Positions 30,173 through 38,400 of a stretch of DNA of 64,000 nt are shown here, one piece after another. Origin of the DNA: Hypericibacter terrae (GTDB lineage: Bacteria; Pseudomonadota; Alphaproteobacteria; Dongiales; Dongiaceae). Each line of letters opens with the position of its first letter. Position 1 is the first letter of the stretch. Made by a program: the position numbers and the translations under genes. Where the stretch lies: assembly GCF_008728855.1 (NCBI RefSeq), contig NZ_CP042906.1, positions 5,485,001 through 5,549,000 of the forward strand. The letters are read 5' to 3'. The notes under the pieces are model-generated. The model searched no databases and was not told where the DNA came from. It saw only the letters and a list, made by a program, of their open reading frames with translations.

Positions 30173-30187
30173 TTAATTTATGCTTAA
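30173..30187. promoter_or_regulatory. CtrA-type box TTAA-N7-TTAA
   Basis: TTAA-TTTATGC-TTAA followed by C matches the full CtrA consensus exactly. It lies in the 255-bp gap 29958-30212, upstream of the IalB-like gene. The gap is locally AT-rich and holds no gene. Confidence 0.45.
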
Positions 30188-30212
30188 CAGCGCCCCTTTT
30201 GGAGCGGGTCCG

Positions 30213-30764
30213 TTAGGGCTTCGGCAAGCGTGTTCGCTGCTTCTGTTTCCAGATCGGCTCGCCATGGCGATGAGGCGCCGGCGCTTCCGTCGGACCGCCG
30301 GCGCGCACCGGCCGCTCGGCGAAGCGTCCCAGCGAGATCATCCGGTCATACATCACGAGCGCGCCGGCCAAGGCGACATTGATGCAGAACCGCGTCGGAA
30401 TCTTCACGACATGGTCGCAGCGCGCGAGCAGGGCCGGCGAGAGATCGTCGCGCTCGGCCCCCATCACATAGGCGGCGCGCGTCGGGTGGCGAAAGCTCGG
30501 CAGCTCGACCGCGTCCTCGATGAATTCCAGCCCGACCAGCTGGCAACCCTTCGGCAGCTGGAAGGCCGCGAGGTCGGGATAATCGTGGAACGGCAGGCTC
30601 TGCAAGGCATCCGACGTATCGGCCAGGCGGGCCTCGCGCGTGTCGAACGTCGCGCCGATGGCGAAGCAGAAGCTGGCGCCGAACGCATGGGCCGTGCGCA
30701 TCAGGCTGCCGAGATTCATCGGCTTGCTGACGCCTTCGATGCCGATGCCGAAATAACCGCGCAT
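30213..30764 (-). CDS. TrmH/SpoU family RNA methyltransferase
   Basis: A 183-aa SPOUT methyltransferase for 2'-O-ribose methylation of RNA; the exact target is not clear. Motif 1 is seen in KPMNLGSLMRTAHAFGA, motif 2 in AAYVMGAERDDLSP and motif 3 in IPTRFCINVALAGALVMYDR. ATG 30764 gives the family start (MRGYFGIGIEG). It is divergent from the asparaginase gene. Confidence 0.87.
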   Translation of the reverse strand: MRGYFGIGIEGVSKPMNLGSLMRTAHAFGASFCFAIGATFDTREARLADTSDALQSLPFHDYPDLAAFQLPKGCQLVGLEFIEDAVELPSFRHPTRAAYVMGAERDDLSPALLARCDHVVKIPTRFCINVALAGALVMYDRMISLGRFAERPVRAGGPTEAPAPHRHGEPIWKQKQRTRLPKP

Positions 30765-30838
30765 GGCGGCGAAGGTTGCATGGGGCCTGCGGCCAAGGCA
30801 AGGTGGCGCCCTCGGATCAATGGAAACGGTTTCGGGCG

Positions 30839-32020
30839 ATGGCACGCAGAGCGGCCCGCAAGACCGCCGGTCGCAACGCGAACGCGAAACGGGCGGCCGG
30901 CGGCAAGAGCCGGGTAAAGGTCAAGGCCAAGGCGAAGACCAAAATCAAGGCGGTGGCGAAACCGGCGGCGGCGCCGCGCGCCTCCCAGGCACCGTCCGCC
31001 GATCGGAAACCACCCGCCAATCCGGTGCTGATCGAGGTCACGCGCGGCGAGATGGTCGAGAGCCGCCATCGTCTCGCGGTCGCCGTGGTCGATGCCGGCG
31101 GCAAGCTGGTCGAGAGCTGGGGCGACATCGAGCGCCCGATCTATGGCCGCTCCGCGATCAAGCCGTTCCAGGCCCTGCCGCTGCTCGAGACGGGAGCGGC
31201 CGACGCATTCGAGCTGGGCGAGCCGGAGATCGCGCTCGCCTGCTCGTCGCATAACGGCGAACCGCAACATACCGATCGGGTCCATGACTGGCTGGCGCGC
31301 GTCGGCTGCGAGATCGCCGATCTCGAATGCGGCGCACATCTGCCCTATCACGAACCGACCATGCTCCAGCTCGTCGCCAATGGCGGCGACATCACCGCGA
31401 TCTACAACAACTGCTCGGGCAAACATACGGGCTTCCTCACCACCGCGCGCCACGAGGGCGAGCCGACCAAGGGCTATATCCGCTACGAGCATCCGGTGCA
31501 GCAGCGCGTGACCCGGGCGATGTCGGAGATGACCGGCGTCGATCTCACGCGCAGTCCCCGCGGCATCGATGGCTGCGGCATCCCCGTCCTCGGCATGCCG
31601 CTGCGCGCCATGGCCCATGGGCTCGCCAGGATGGCCGATCCGCGCAAGCTCTCGGCCGACCGCGCCAATGCCTGCAAGCGCATCGTCGCGGCGATCATGG
31701 CCTGGCCGATGCTGCTCGGCGGTACCGGGCGCTTCGGCTCGAGCACGATGGCGACCTTCAAGAACCGCTTCGTGCTCAAGGGCGGAGCCGAGGGCGTCTA
31801 TGCCGCGATCCTCCCCAGCCTCGGCCTCGGCGTGGCGATCAAGGCCGATGACGGCGCCGGCCGCGCGGCCGAGGCGGCGATGGCGCAGACCCTGCGGCGC
31901 CTCAAGCTGGTGTCGGCGGCCGAAGCCAAGCAGTTCGCCGACCTGTTGATGCCGCCGGTGCTCAATCGCGCCCATCTCGAGGTGGGCCGGATCCGCTCCA
32001 CCGGCGAAGGGCGTTTCTGA
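30839..32020 (+). CDS. Asparaginase II family protein
   Basis: L-asparaginase of the Rhizobium etli AnsA/asparaginase_II family, unrelated to the E. coli type; 393 aa. Family motifs with the conserved cysteine, lysine and serine positions are visible: SAIKPFQALPLLE, ALACSSHNGEP, NNCSGKHTGFL, DGCGIPVLGMPL. Unusual is an N-terminal extension of about 60 residues rich in Lys, Arg and Ala (VKVKAKAKTKIKAVAKPAA). The ATG at 30839 has a weak ribosome site, so the start is uncertain. Confidence 0.87.
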   Translation: MARRAARKTAGRNANAKRAAGGKSRVKVKAKAKTKIKAVAKPAAAPRASQAPSADRKPPANPVLIEVTRGEMVESRHRLAVAVVDAGGKLVESWGDIERPIYGRSAIKPFQALPLLETGAADAFELGEPEIALACSSHNGEPQHTDRVHDWLARVGCEIADLECGAHLPYHEPTMLQLVANGGDITAIYNNCSGKHTGFLTTARHEGEPTKGYIRYEHPVQQRVTRAMSEMTGVDLTRSPRGIDGCGIPVLGMPLRAMAHGLARMADPRKLSADRANACKRIVAAIMAWPMLLGGTGRFGSSTMATFKNRFVLKGGAEGVYAAILPSLGLGVAIKADDGAGRAAEAAMAQTLRRLKLVSAAEAKQFADLLMPPVLNRAHLEVGRIRSTGEGRF

Positions 32021-32023
32021 ACG

Positions 32024-33010
32024 ATGCGTGTCATCGAGGCACGGGCCTGGGGCGGTCTCGATCAACTGGCGCTCGCCGAGCGGCCGGATCTGCCAGCCCC
32101 GGACAACGATCAGGTAGCGATCGAGGTCGCCGCCTGCGGACTCAATTTCGCCGACTCGCTCATCATCGCCGGCAAATATCAGGAGCGGCCGCTGCCGCCC
32201 TTCGTGCCGGGATTCGAGGTGGCCGGCCGCGTCAAGGCGGTCGGCGCCCATGTGCGCCGCGTGAAGGCGGGCGATCGGGTCATGGCCGTGGTCGATCATG
32301 GCGGCTTCGCCGAGCAGGCCGTGGCGCGCGAGATCGACTGCTTCCCGATTCCGCCCGAGATGGATTTCGTCACGGCCGCGGGCTTCGCCATCGCCTATGG
32401 CACCTCGCATGGCGCGCTCGAATGGCGCGCCCATATCAAGCCCGGCGAGACCCTGCTGGTGCTGGGCGCCTCGGGCGGCGTCGGGCTGACCGGGGTCGAG
32501 ATCGGCAAGGCGATGGGGGCAAGCGTGATCGCCTGCGCCGGCGGGCCGGAGAAGCTCGCCATCGCCAAGGCCCATGGCGCCGATCATCTGATCGATTATC
32601 GCGCCGAGACCCTGCGCCAGCGCATCAAGGAGATCTGCGAGGGCGGCGGCGTCGATGTGGTCTATGACCCGGTCGGCGGCGAGCTGTTCGACCAGGCGCT
32701 CAAATGCACCAACTGGGGCGGGCGCCTCCTGATCGTGGGCTTCGCCGGCGGCGGCGTGCCGCAGATCCCGGCCAATTATCTGCTGGTGAAGAATCTGGCG
32801 GCGATGGGCATCTATTGGGGCTCCTATCGCCGCAAGCAGCCGCAACTGGTGGAGGCTTCGTTCCGCCAGCTCTTCGCCTGGCACCGCGAGGGCAAGCTCA
32901 AGCCGCTCATCTCCCATCGCTTCGATCTGGCGGAGGCGGCGACGGCGCTCGAGCTGCTGACCTCGCGGCGCGCTACGGGCAAGGTGGTCCTGACCACCGG
33001 CCGCGGCTGA
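32024..33010 (+). CDS. NADPH:quinone oxidoreductase family MDR protein
   Basis: Zinc-independent medium-chain reductase, 328 aa. The GroES-like N-terminal domain contains ACGLNFADSLIIAGKYQ and PFVPGFEVAG, and the nucleotide-binding domain LVLGASGGVGLTGVEIGKAMGA; the typical end (RRATGKVVLTTGRG) is present. It starts three bases after the asparaginase gene and is likely cotranscribed. Substrate unknown. Confidence 0.9.
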   Translation: MRVIEARAWGGLDQLALAERPDLPAPDNDQVAIEVAACGLNFADSLIIAGKYQERPLPPFVPGFEVAGRVKAVGAHVRRVKAGDRVMAVVDHGGFAEQAVAREIDCFPIPPEMDFVTAAGFAIAYGTSHGALEWRAHIKPGETLLVLGASGGVGLTGVEIGKAMGASVIACAGGPEKLAIAKAHGADHLIDYRAETLRQRIKEICEGGGVDVVYDPVGGELFDQALKCTNWGGRLLIVGFAGGGVPQIPANYLLVKNLAAMGIYWGSYRRKQPQLVEASFRQLFAWHREGKLKPLISHRFDLAEAATALELLTSRRATGKVVLTTGRG

Positions 33011-33029
33011 TCCTCGACCCGCACCGCCC

Positions 33030-34274
33030 ATGACCGACGATCGCGTGCGCGAGCAATATGAAGCCTATCCCTACCCGCCGCGCGATCCGCGCGACGAGAC
33101 GAAACGGCTGATCGAAGGCTCGCCCAGCCATCGTCTCGAGATCGATCACTATCTCTTCGCCGGCCAGCGCGACTGGCAGCTTCCCTTCCGGGCACTGGTG
33201 GCGGGCGGCGGCACCGGCGACGGACTCGTGATGCTGGCGCAGCAACTGGCCGACATCGGTTGTCCCGCCGAGATCCACTATCTCGATCTGAGCCATGCCT
33301 CGCGCAACATCGCCGAGGCCCGCATCCGCACGCGCGAGCTTCGCAGCGTGACGTTCCATGCGGCGGCGATCGAGGATCTGCCGCGACTGGGGCTGGGCGA
33401 ATTCGACTACATCGATTGCTGCGGCGTGCTGCATCATCTGGCCGATCCGCTGGCCGGTCTGCGCATCCTTCGCGAGGCGCTGTCGCCGGAGGGCGGCATC
33501 GGCCTCATGGTCTATGGCGAGCTGGGACGCTCGGGCGTCTATCCGATGCAGGATCTCCTGCGGATGCTGGGCGAGAACGATCCCGCCGAGAAGCGCATCG
33601 AGACCGCCAAGCGCCTGCTGCGGCAATTGCCCGCGACCAACCTGTTCGCGCGCAATCCCGTGCTCGGCGATCACCTGCAGGCGGGCGATGCCGGCATCCA
33701 CGATCTGCTGCTGCATGCGCGCGACCGCGCCTATCGCGTGGGCGAGCTGGTGGCGCTGATCGATGCCGCCGGCCTGGCGCCGACCGCGCTGATCGAGCCC
33801 TGGCGCTACGATCCCGCCAGCTATCTCGCCGATCCGAAGCTGCTGACCCCCTTGAACGCGCTCGACCGTTGGCAACGCGCGGCCGCGGCCGAGCTGCTCG
33901 CCGGCAATCTCAAGACCCATATCGCCTATGCCGTGCCGAAGGGACGCGCGACCCTGGCCGTCGCCGATGCCGAGGACCCGGCCGCGGTGCCGGTCCTCAA
34001 GGACGGCAACGGCGTCGAGCTGGCGCGGGGGTTGCGGCCGGGCGGGAAGCTCACCGTCAAGGCCGACGGCTATGAGGCCCGCTTCCCGACCTCGACCGGA
34101 ACGGGTCCGATCCTGGCACTGATCGACGGGCAGCGCTCCATCGCCCTGATCGGCGCCCTCCTGGCGGAGCAGGATCCCAAGCGCTGGACACCGGTCCATT
34201 TCGCCGCCGAGTTCGCCGCCACCTACAGGCTTTTCAATGCGTTGAACCGCTTGTTCCTGACCCGCGCCCGGTGA
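33030..34274 (+). CDS. Class I SAM-dependent methyltransferase
   Basis: A 414-aa protein. The SAM-binding core is at residues 50-160: VAGGGTGDGLVMLAQQL (motif I), YLDLSHASRNIAEARI (motif II) and FDYIDCCGVLHHLADP (post motif). The N-terminus YEAYPYPPRDPRDE is typical of Methyltransf_11/12 proteins of this type; a C-terminal domain of about 160 residues looks like a PqqD- or winged-helix-like accessory domain but was not identified. Substrate unknown. Confidence 0.82.
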   Translation: MTDDRVREQYEAYPYPPRDPRDETKRLIEGSPSHRLEIDHYLFAGQRDWQLPFRALVAGGGTGDGLVMLAQQLADIGCPAEIHYLDLSHASRNIAEARIRTRELRSVTFHAAAIEDLPRLGLGEFDYIDCCGVLHHLADPLAGLRILREALSPEGGIGLMVYGELGRSGVYPMQDLLRMLGENDPAEKRIETAKRLLRQLPATNLFARNPVLGDHLQAGDAGIHDLLLHARDRAYRVGELVALIDAAGLAPTALIEPWRYDPASYLADPKLLTPLNALDRWQRAAAAELLAGNLKTHIAYAVPKGRATLAVADAEDPAAVPVLKDGNGVELARGLRPGGKLTVKADGYEARFPTSTGTGPILALIDGQRSIALIGALLAEQDPKRWTPVHFAAEFAATYRLFNALNRLFLTRAR

Positions 34275-34380
34275 GGGTCCAGGATACCGGCCCACCCTGG
34301 TGCGCCCGCCCGATCATCGCCATGTAACAGACTTGTCGCTGAAACTTGCCATTCTGCCGCCGCTTCCGCGATTGGACCTC

Positions 34381-34950
34381 ATGTCGTCACATCATCTGAC
34401 CTGGCTCAAAATCTGGATTCGCAACCCGATGAAGCTGGGTGCCATCGTGCCCTCGAGCCGCGAGCTGGCCCTGGCGATGGCGCGGCTGGTGCCGACCGAT
34501 CGCAAGGGCCCGGTGGTCGAGCTGGGCGGCGGCACCGGCGTCATCACCCGCGGCCTGATCGAAACCGGCATCGCGCCCGAGGACCTGATCGTGATCGAGC
34601 GCGATCCGACCCTGCATGCGCTGTTGCATAAACAGTTCCCGACCGCGCGCATCATCCTGGGCGATGCCACCGAGCTGTCGCGGCTGCTGGCGCCGATGCA
34701 TCTGCCGCCGGTGCGCGCGGTGGTGTCGGGCCTGCCGCTGCTCTCGATGAGCAAGCCGGTGCAGCAGAAGATCGTCGAGGAGGCGATCAAGGTGGTCGGC
34801 AAGGAGGGGCCGATCATCCAATTCACCTACGGCCCCTTCTCGCCGATCGCGCGCCGCCGCTTCGGCCTGGTCGGCCGCGTCGCGGAACGCGTCTTCGCGA
34901 ACCTGCCGCCGGCGAGCGTGTGGGAATATCGGCGGGGCGGCGCGGTTTAG
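34381..34950 (+). CDS. Phospholipid N-methyltransferase-like protein
   Basis: A 189-aa PmtA/rRNA adenine dimethylase-like SAM methyltransferase. SAM motif I is VVELGGGTGVITRGLIETG, followed by LIVIERDPTLHALL and VVSGLPLLSM, the pattern of Rhodobacter/Agrobacterium PmtA, which makes phosphatidylcholine from phosphatidylethanolamine. ATG 34381 gives the usual N-terminal helix (WLKIWIRNPMKLGAIVPSS). The frame is open from a GTG at 34300. Confidence 0.82.
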   Translation: MSSHHLTWLKIWIRNPMKLGAIVPSSRELALAMARLVPTDRKGPVVELGGGTGVITRGLIETGIAPEDLIVIERDPTLHALLHKQFPTARIILGDATELSRLLAPMHLPPVRAVVSGLPLLSMSKPVQQKIVEEAIKVVGKEGPIIQFTYGPFSPIARRRFGLVGRVAERVFANLPPASVWEYRRGGAV

Positions 34951-35018
34951 GGCCGGCTTGAGCGCTTCGCCCGCCTTCTAAGGGCCCCCGCGCGCCTTCA
35001 TCGTCACCTCGCTCCGTC

Positions 35019-35044
35019 GTCATCCCCGCGAAAGCGGGGATGAC
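35019..35044. repeat. GAAA-loop palindrome (family B)
   Basis: GTCATCCCCGC-GAAA-GCGGGGATGAC is a perfect 11-bp stem with a GNRA-type loop, sharing its core with the pair at 4873-4951. It lies between the converging pmtA-like and DinB genes, where it could serve as a bidirectional terminator. Confidence 0.8.
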
Positions 35045-35113
35045 GGGGGGAGTGGGGGCGAAAGTCGGGAGTGACGGAAGATTTAAGCGATTGCCGCGCC
35101 ACCGCGGCGCCCG

Positions 35114-35620
35114 TCAGCTCGCCAGTTCTTCCCGCAGGAAGACGATCATGTCCAGCGAGGGCGGCTTCACATCCGTGCTCGAGAGCATGGCGTGGGCCTG
35201 TCCCCGATGATGGGTCTGGTGATTGAAGAAATGCGCCAGGCTCCAGCGCAGCGGGGTCACCTGGAACTCGCCGGCCATGTTGCGATAGGCCAGATCGCCC
35301 TCGAGGCGCTCGGAATCCAGTCCCGATGTGTAGGTGACAATCCGTTCGTCCTCGGCCTCGCGCGCCGCCTTCAACGCGGAAAATTCCGGATAGGGCACCT
35401 CGTCGAGGCGGCGATGGGGCAACTCGACCTGCTCGAAGCGGGACAGCCAGACCCGGTCGCCGACCAGGATGTGGTTCAGCGTTTTCTGCAACGACGGGAA
35501 AAATCCTGCGCGGGGGGCCGCCCATTCGGCGGGCGAGAGATCGGCGCAGGCCAAATAAAGCCGCCGGTTGGCCCATCCGTTATAGCGGGCCAGCCGGCGG
35601 AAGTAGGGAAGGTCTGCCAC
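35114..35620 (-). CDS. DinB family protein
   Basis: A 168-aa four-helix-bundle protein of the DinB/YfiT-like superfamily, many of which are metal-dependent thiol transferases. The histidine triad is suggested by TLNHILVGDRVWL and FFNHQTHHRGQAHAML. The start NPYFRRLARYNGWANRRL-like segment is typical. Precise function unknown. Confidence 0.85.
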   Translation of the reverse strand: MADLPYFRRLARYNGWANRRLYLACADLSPAEWAAPRAGFFPSLQKTLNHILVGDRVWLSRFEQVELPHRRLDEVPYPEFSALKAAREAEDERIVTYTSGLDSERLEGDLAYRNMAGEFQVTPLRWSLAHFFNHQTHHRGQAHAMLSSTDVKPPSLDMIVFLREELAS

Positions 35621-35637
35621 GACGGGGTGACCTTCCC

Positions 35638-35910
35638 TCAGGGACGCCAGAAGGGCTTCGCGGCCTCGTTCTCCACATCGGCCCGCGCGAGCCCGATATC
35701 GCGCAACATGCGGTCGTCCAGGGTCATGAGGTGGGAGCGCTCATGGGCCCGGTACTGCCAGGACAGGAGCGAGTCGGTCACCCGGACCAGCCATTCGCCG
35801 ACCCGATGGATAGTGGTCCGATCCAGGTCGGCGGCTTTCAGGGAAAGGGAACGGTCCTGATTCCGACTGGCCTCGGTCCCTAACCGGCAATCCAGAGATT
35901 CGGTCATCAT
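35638..35910 (-). CDS. DUF1127 (YjiS-like) protein
   Basis: A 90-aa protein ending with the DUF1127 segment HLMTLDDRMLRDIGLARADVE. Members are small regulators affecting phosphate, RNA or virulence traits in alphaproteobacteria. AAAGGAA precedes the ATG pair at 35907-35910; the frame is open to 35958. It lies 17 bp upstream of the DinB gene on the same strand and is divergent from the LysR gene. Confidence 0.82.
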   Translation of the reverse strand: MMTESLDCRLGTEASRNQDRSLSLKAADLDRTTIHRVGEWLVRVTDSLLSWQYRAHERSHLMTLDDRMLRDIGLARADVENEAAKPFWRP

Positions 35911-36076
35911 TTCTTCATTCCTTTCACAGAGGGCCAGGGTTCGTGACGAGGTCGTCAAAACCGCTTCCGCCCTTGTTTCATGGGCTGGAACATGAAGCTT
36001 GCAGGGGTCATCGGCAAACGATAGTTTCTCATAGGTTCTGTTAGCTCACCTCACATGTAGCGGGACATTCGGGGCC

Positions 36077-36979
36077 ATGGTCGAGCGGCTGCCACCGTTG
36101 AAATCGATCCAATATTTCGCCTCCGCCGCCCGGCTTCTCTCCTTCAGCCGGGCGGCCGACGAACTCCATGTCACCCACAGCGCCGTCAGCCATCAGATCA
36201 AGGCGCTGGAGGAGTGGCTGGGGGTGCGCCTGTTCCGGCGCGCCAACCGCCAGGTGATCCTGACCGACGCGGGCCAGGCCTATCTGAAGCCGGTGATGGA
36301 GGCCTTCGACCGGCTGGGCGAGGCCTCGCGCCAGTTGAAGCGGCGCGAGAGCGCGGGGCCCTTGACGGTCAGCACGCTGCCTTCCTTCGCGGCGAAATGG
36401 CTGGTGCCGCGCCTGCGCACCTTCCGCCAGGAATATCCCGACATCGATGTCCGCATCACCGCGAGCGAGAAGCTGGTCGATTTCGCGCGCGACGATATCG
36501 ATCTCGCGATCCGCTACGGGCGCGGCAACTGGCCCGATCTTCTGGTCGACAAGCTGATGCGCCATGACTGGTTCCCGGTCTGCAGCCCGGCGCTCCTGAC
36601 CGGAACGCCGCCGCTGCAGAAGCCCGAGGACCTCGCGAACCACACGCTCCTGATCGACTATGACTGGCGCGAGGATGCCTGGGCCGCCTGGCTCACGGCC
36701 GCGGGCGTGGGACAGATCCGTCCCAATCGCACGCTCGCCTTCAACTATTCGAACCTGATGATCCAGGCGGCGATCGACGGGCTGGGCGTGGCGCTCTCGC
36801 CGGGGGCCCTGGTCAGCGACGATCTCGCCGCCGGCCGCCTGATCCGGCCCTTCAAGACCAGCCTCTCGACCGATTACGGCTACTACCTCGTGGCGCCGGC
36901 GGGCGCCTTCGAGCGGCCCAAGCTCGCGGCCTTCCGCGACTGGATCCGGCGCGAGGCCGCCGCGGCCGCCGGCGGCTGA
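36077..36979 (+). CDS. LysR-type regulator, GcvA-like
   Basis: A 300-aa LysR regulator. The N-terminal HTH is visible (LPPLKSIQYFASAARLLSF, AADELHVTHSAVSHQIKALEEWLG), and the effector domain opens with GPLTVSTLPSFAAKWLVPRL as in GcvA-type proteins. It is divergent from the DUF1127 gene and lies 107 bp upstream of the nitrile hydratase-type genes on the same strand, so either could be its target. Confidence 0.9.
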   Translation: MVERLPPLKSIQYFASAARLLSFSRAADELHVTHSAVSHQIKALEEWLGVRLFRRANRQVILTDAGQAYLKPVMEAFDRLGEASRQLKRRESAGPLTVSTLPSFAAKWLVPRLRTFRQEYPDIDVRITASEKLVDFARDDIDLAIRYGRGNWPDLLVDKLMRHDWFPVCSPALLTGTPPLQKPEDLANHTLLIDYDWREDAWAAWLTAAGVGQIRPNRTLAFNYSNLMIQAAIDGLGVALSPGALVSDDLAAGRLIRPFKTSLSTDYGYYLVAPAGAFERPKLAAFRDWIRREAAAAAGG

Positions 36980-37086
36980 GCCGCGCGCGCGACCGGGATC
37001 GCACAAACGGTTTGCGTGCGGCCGCCGCCGGGATTGTAATCTCGTTGGCATAGGTTTCTCCGCCAGCCCTTCATGAGGCACCGATC

Positions 37087-37425
37087 ATGGCGACTGTTCC
37101 CAGCGACGACGTCCCGGAGCTTGCGCGCGGGATCCACGATATGGGCGGACTTCCCGGCGGTGCCGTCGATCGCCATGAGCATGCGGTCACGCTGTGGGAG
37201 AAGCGGGTCGATGCGCTCCTGGTGCTCTTGACGCGCAAAGGCGTCTTCAGCGTCGACGAGCTGCGGAACGCGATCGAGCGGCTGGGTGCGGAGGCTTACA
37301 CCTCCCTGTCCTATTACGAGCGCTGGACCGCCTCGATCGCCTGGAACCTGATGCAGCGCGGCGTCATCCAGGCCGACGAGCTCGGCAAGCGCATGGCCGA
37401 GATCGAAGCGGAAGGCCGGCAATGA
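37087..37425 (+). CDS. Nitrile hydratase beta-like subunit, N-terminal half (ScnB-like)
   Basis: A 112-aa protein matching only the N-terminal helical half of nitrile hydratase beta: GIHDMGGLPG at the start, then ERWTASIAWNLMQRGVIQADELGKRM. In ordinary nitrile hydratase this region is fused to an SH3-like half; here that half is the next gene, overlapping by ATGA. The same division exists in thiocyanate hydrolase (ScnB) and in three-subunit nitrile hydratases. Which enzyme this is cannot be decided by reading alone. Confidence 0.82.
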   Translation: MATVPSDDVPELARGIHDMGGLPGGAVDRHEHAVTLWEKRVDALLVLLTRKGVFSVDELRNAIERLGAEAYTSLSYYERWTASIAWNLMQRGVIQADELGKRMAEIEAEGRQ

Positions 37426-37709
37426 CGGCGTCACGCTTCCGCGCGGGCGACCCGGTGCGCGTGCGCCGCGCCTTTCCGCCTGGCCACATCCGGACGCCGA
37501 TCTATATCCGTGGAGCCAGCGGCGTGATCGAGCGCGATTGCGGCGATTGCATCAATGCCGAGGAGCGCGCCTTCGGGCGCCCGGGGCTGCCCGGGCTGCC
37601 GCTCTATCGCGTGCGCTTCCGGCAGCATGAGATCTGGCCGGACTATGCGGGCCCCGCCGGCGACAGCATCGAGATCGAACTCTATGCCAACTGGCTCGAG
37701 CCGGCCTGA
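37422..37709 (+). CDS. Nitrile hydratase beta-like subunit, SH3-like C-terminal half (ScnA-like)
   Basis: A 95-aa protein matching the SH3-like C-terminal half of nitrile hydratase beta: FRAGDPVRVR at the start, HIRTPIYIRGASGVIERDCG in the middle and LYRVRFRQHEIWPDYAG, ending IEIELYANWLEPA. The ATG overlaps the preceding stop, so production of the two half-subunits is coupled. It corresponds in position and size class to ScnA of thiocyanate hydrolase. Confidence 0.84.
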   Translation: MTASRFRAGDPVRVRRAFPPGHIRTPIYIRGASGVIERDCGDCINAEERAFGRPGLPGLPLYRVRFRQHEIWPDYAGPAGDSIEIELYANWLEPA

Positions 37710-37723
37710 CGAGAGGTGAGGGA

Positions 37724-38389
37724 ATGACCCAGAGCCATCCGCATGATCACGACCATGATCATCACGACGGCGAAGGCGGCGCGCCGCATCGCCACCCGAC
37801 GCAAAGCGACGATCCGCCGCCCACCGGCTATTACCAGGTGATGGCGGTGGCACTCCGCGAGTTGCTGGTCGAGAAGGGCGTGCTCGGCGCCGACGAGATC
37901 CGCGCCCAGATCGAGCGCATGGATATGCGGGGACCCCATCTGGGCGCGCGCGTGGTGGCCAAGGCCTGGACCGATCCCGCCTACAAGGCGCGCCTCCTGG
38001 CGGACGGCCCCAAGGCCTGCGCTGAGCTCGGCATCGAGCTCGACGGGATGCGCCTCACGGTCGTGGAGGACAAGCCTACCCTCCACAACGTGATCGTCTG
38101 CACCCTCTGCTCCTGCTATCCGCGCGCGCTTCTGGGCCTGCCACCCGCCTGGTACAAGAACGCCGATTACCGCAAGCGCGCCGTGCGCGAGCCGCGCGCT
38201 GTGCTCAAAGAATTCGGCACCGAGCTGCCGGCTTCCATGGAAGTGCGAGTCCATGATTCGACGGCGGAGCTGCGCTACATCGTGCTGCCGCTGAGGCCCG
38301 CCGGCACCGAAGGTTGGAGCGAGGAGACGCTCACAGGCCTCGTCACGCGCGACGCGATGATCGGGGTCACGCTGCCGAAGACAGTCTGA
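37724..38389 (+). CDS. Cobalt-type nitrile hydratase alpha / thiocyanate hydrolase gamma subunit
   Basis: A 221-aa metal-binding catalytic subunit. The claw-setting motif C126-T-L-C129-S-C131 carries Thr, the cobalt-type signature (iron types have Ser). It continues YPRALLGLPPAWYK; nitrile hydratases usually have Trp-Pro after the motif, while Arg at this position is, to my recollection, a thiocyanate-hydrolase-like trait. The C-terminus RPAGTEGWSEETLTGLVTRDAMIGV is typical. The first 24 residues are His/Asp-rich. It is the third gene of the operon; no cobalt activator gene is adjacent. Confidence 0.88.
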   Translation: MTQSHPHDHDHDHHDGEGGAPHRHPTQSDDPPPTGYYQVMAVALRELLVEKGVLGADEIRAQIERMDMRGPHLGARVVAKAWTDPAYKARLLADGPKACAELGIELDGMRLTVVEDKPTLHNVIVCTLCSCYPRALLGLPPAWYKNADYRKRAVREPRAVLKEFGTELPASMEVRVHDSTAELRYIVLPLRPAGTEGWSEETLTGLVTRDAMIGVTLPKTV

Positions 38390-38400
38390 CGAGGCACCTT

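Noticed and set aside
30716-33031. 771-codon open frame antisense to asparaginase and the MDR reductase
   Set aside because: The plus strand carries motif-rich genes throughout; the antisense frame has no conserved motif or ribosome site.
36980-37086. Imperfect palindrome CGCACAAACGGTTTGCG as LysR site before the hydratase genes
   Set aside because: The arms do not align without a gap and no T-N11-A dyad with flanking symmetry is clear.
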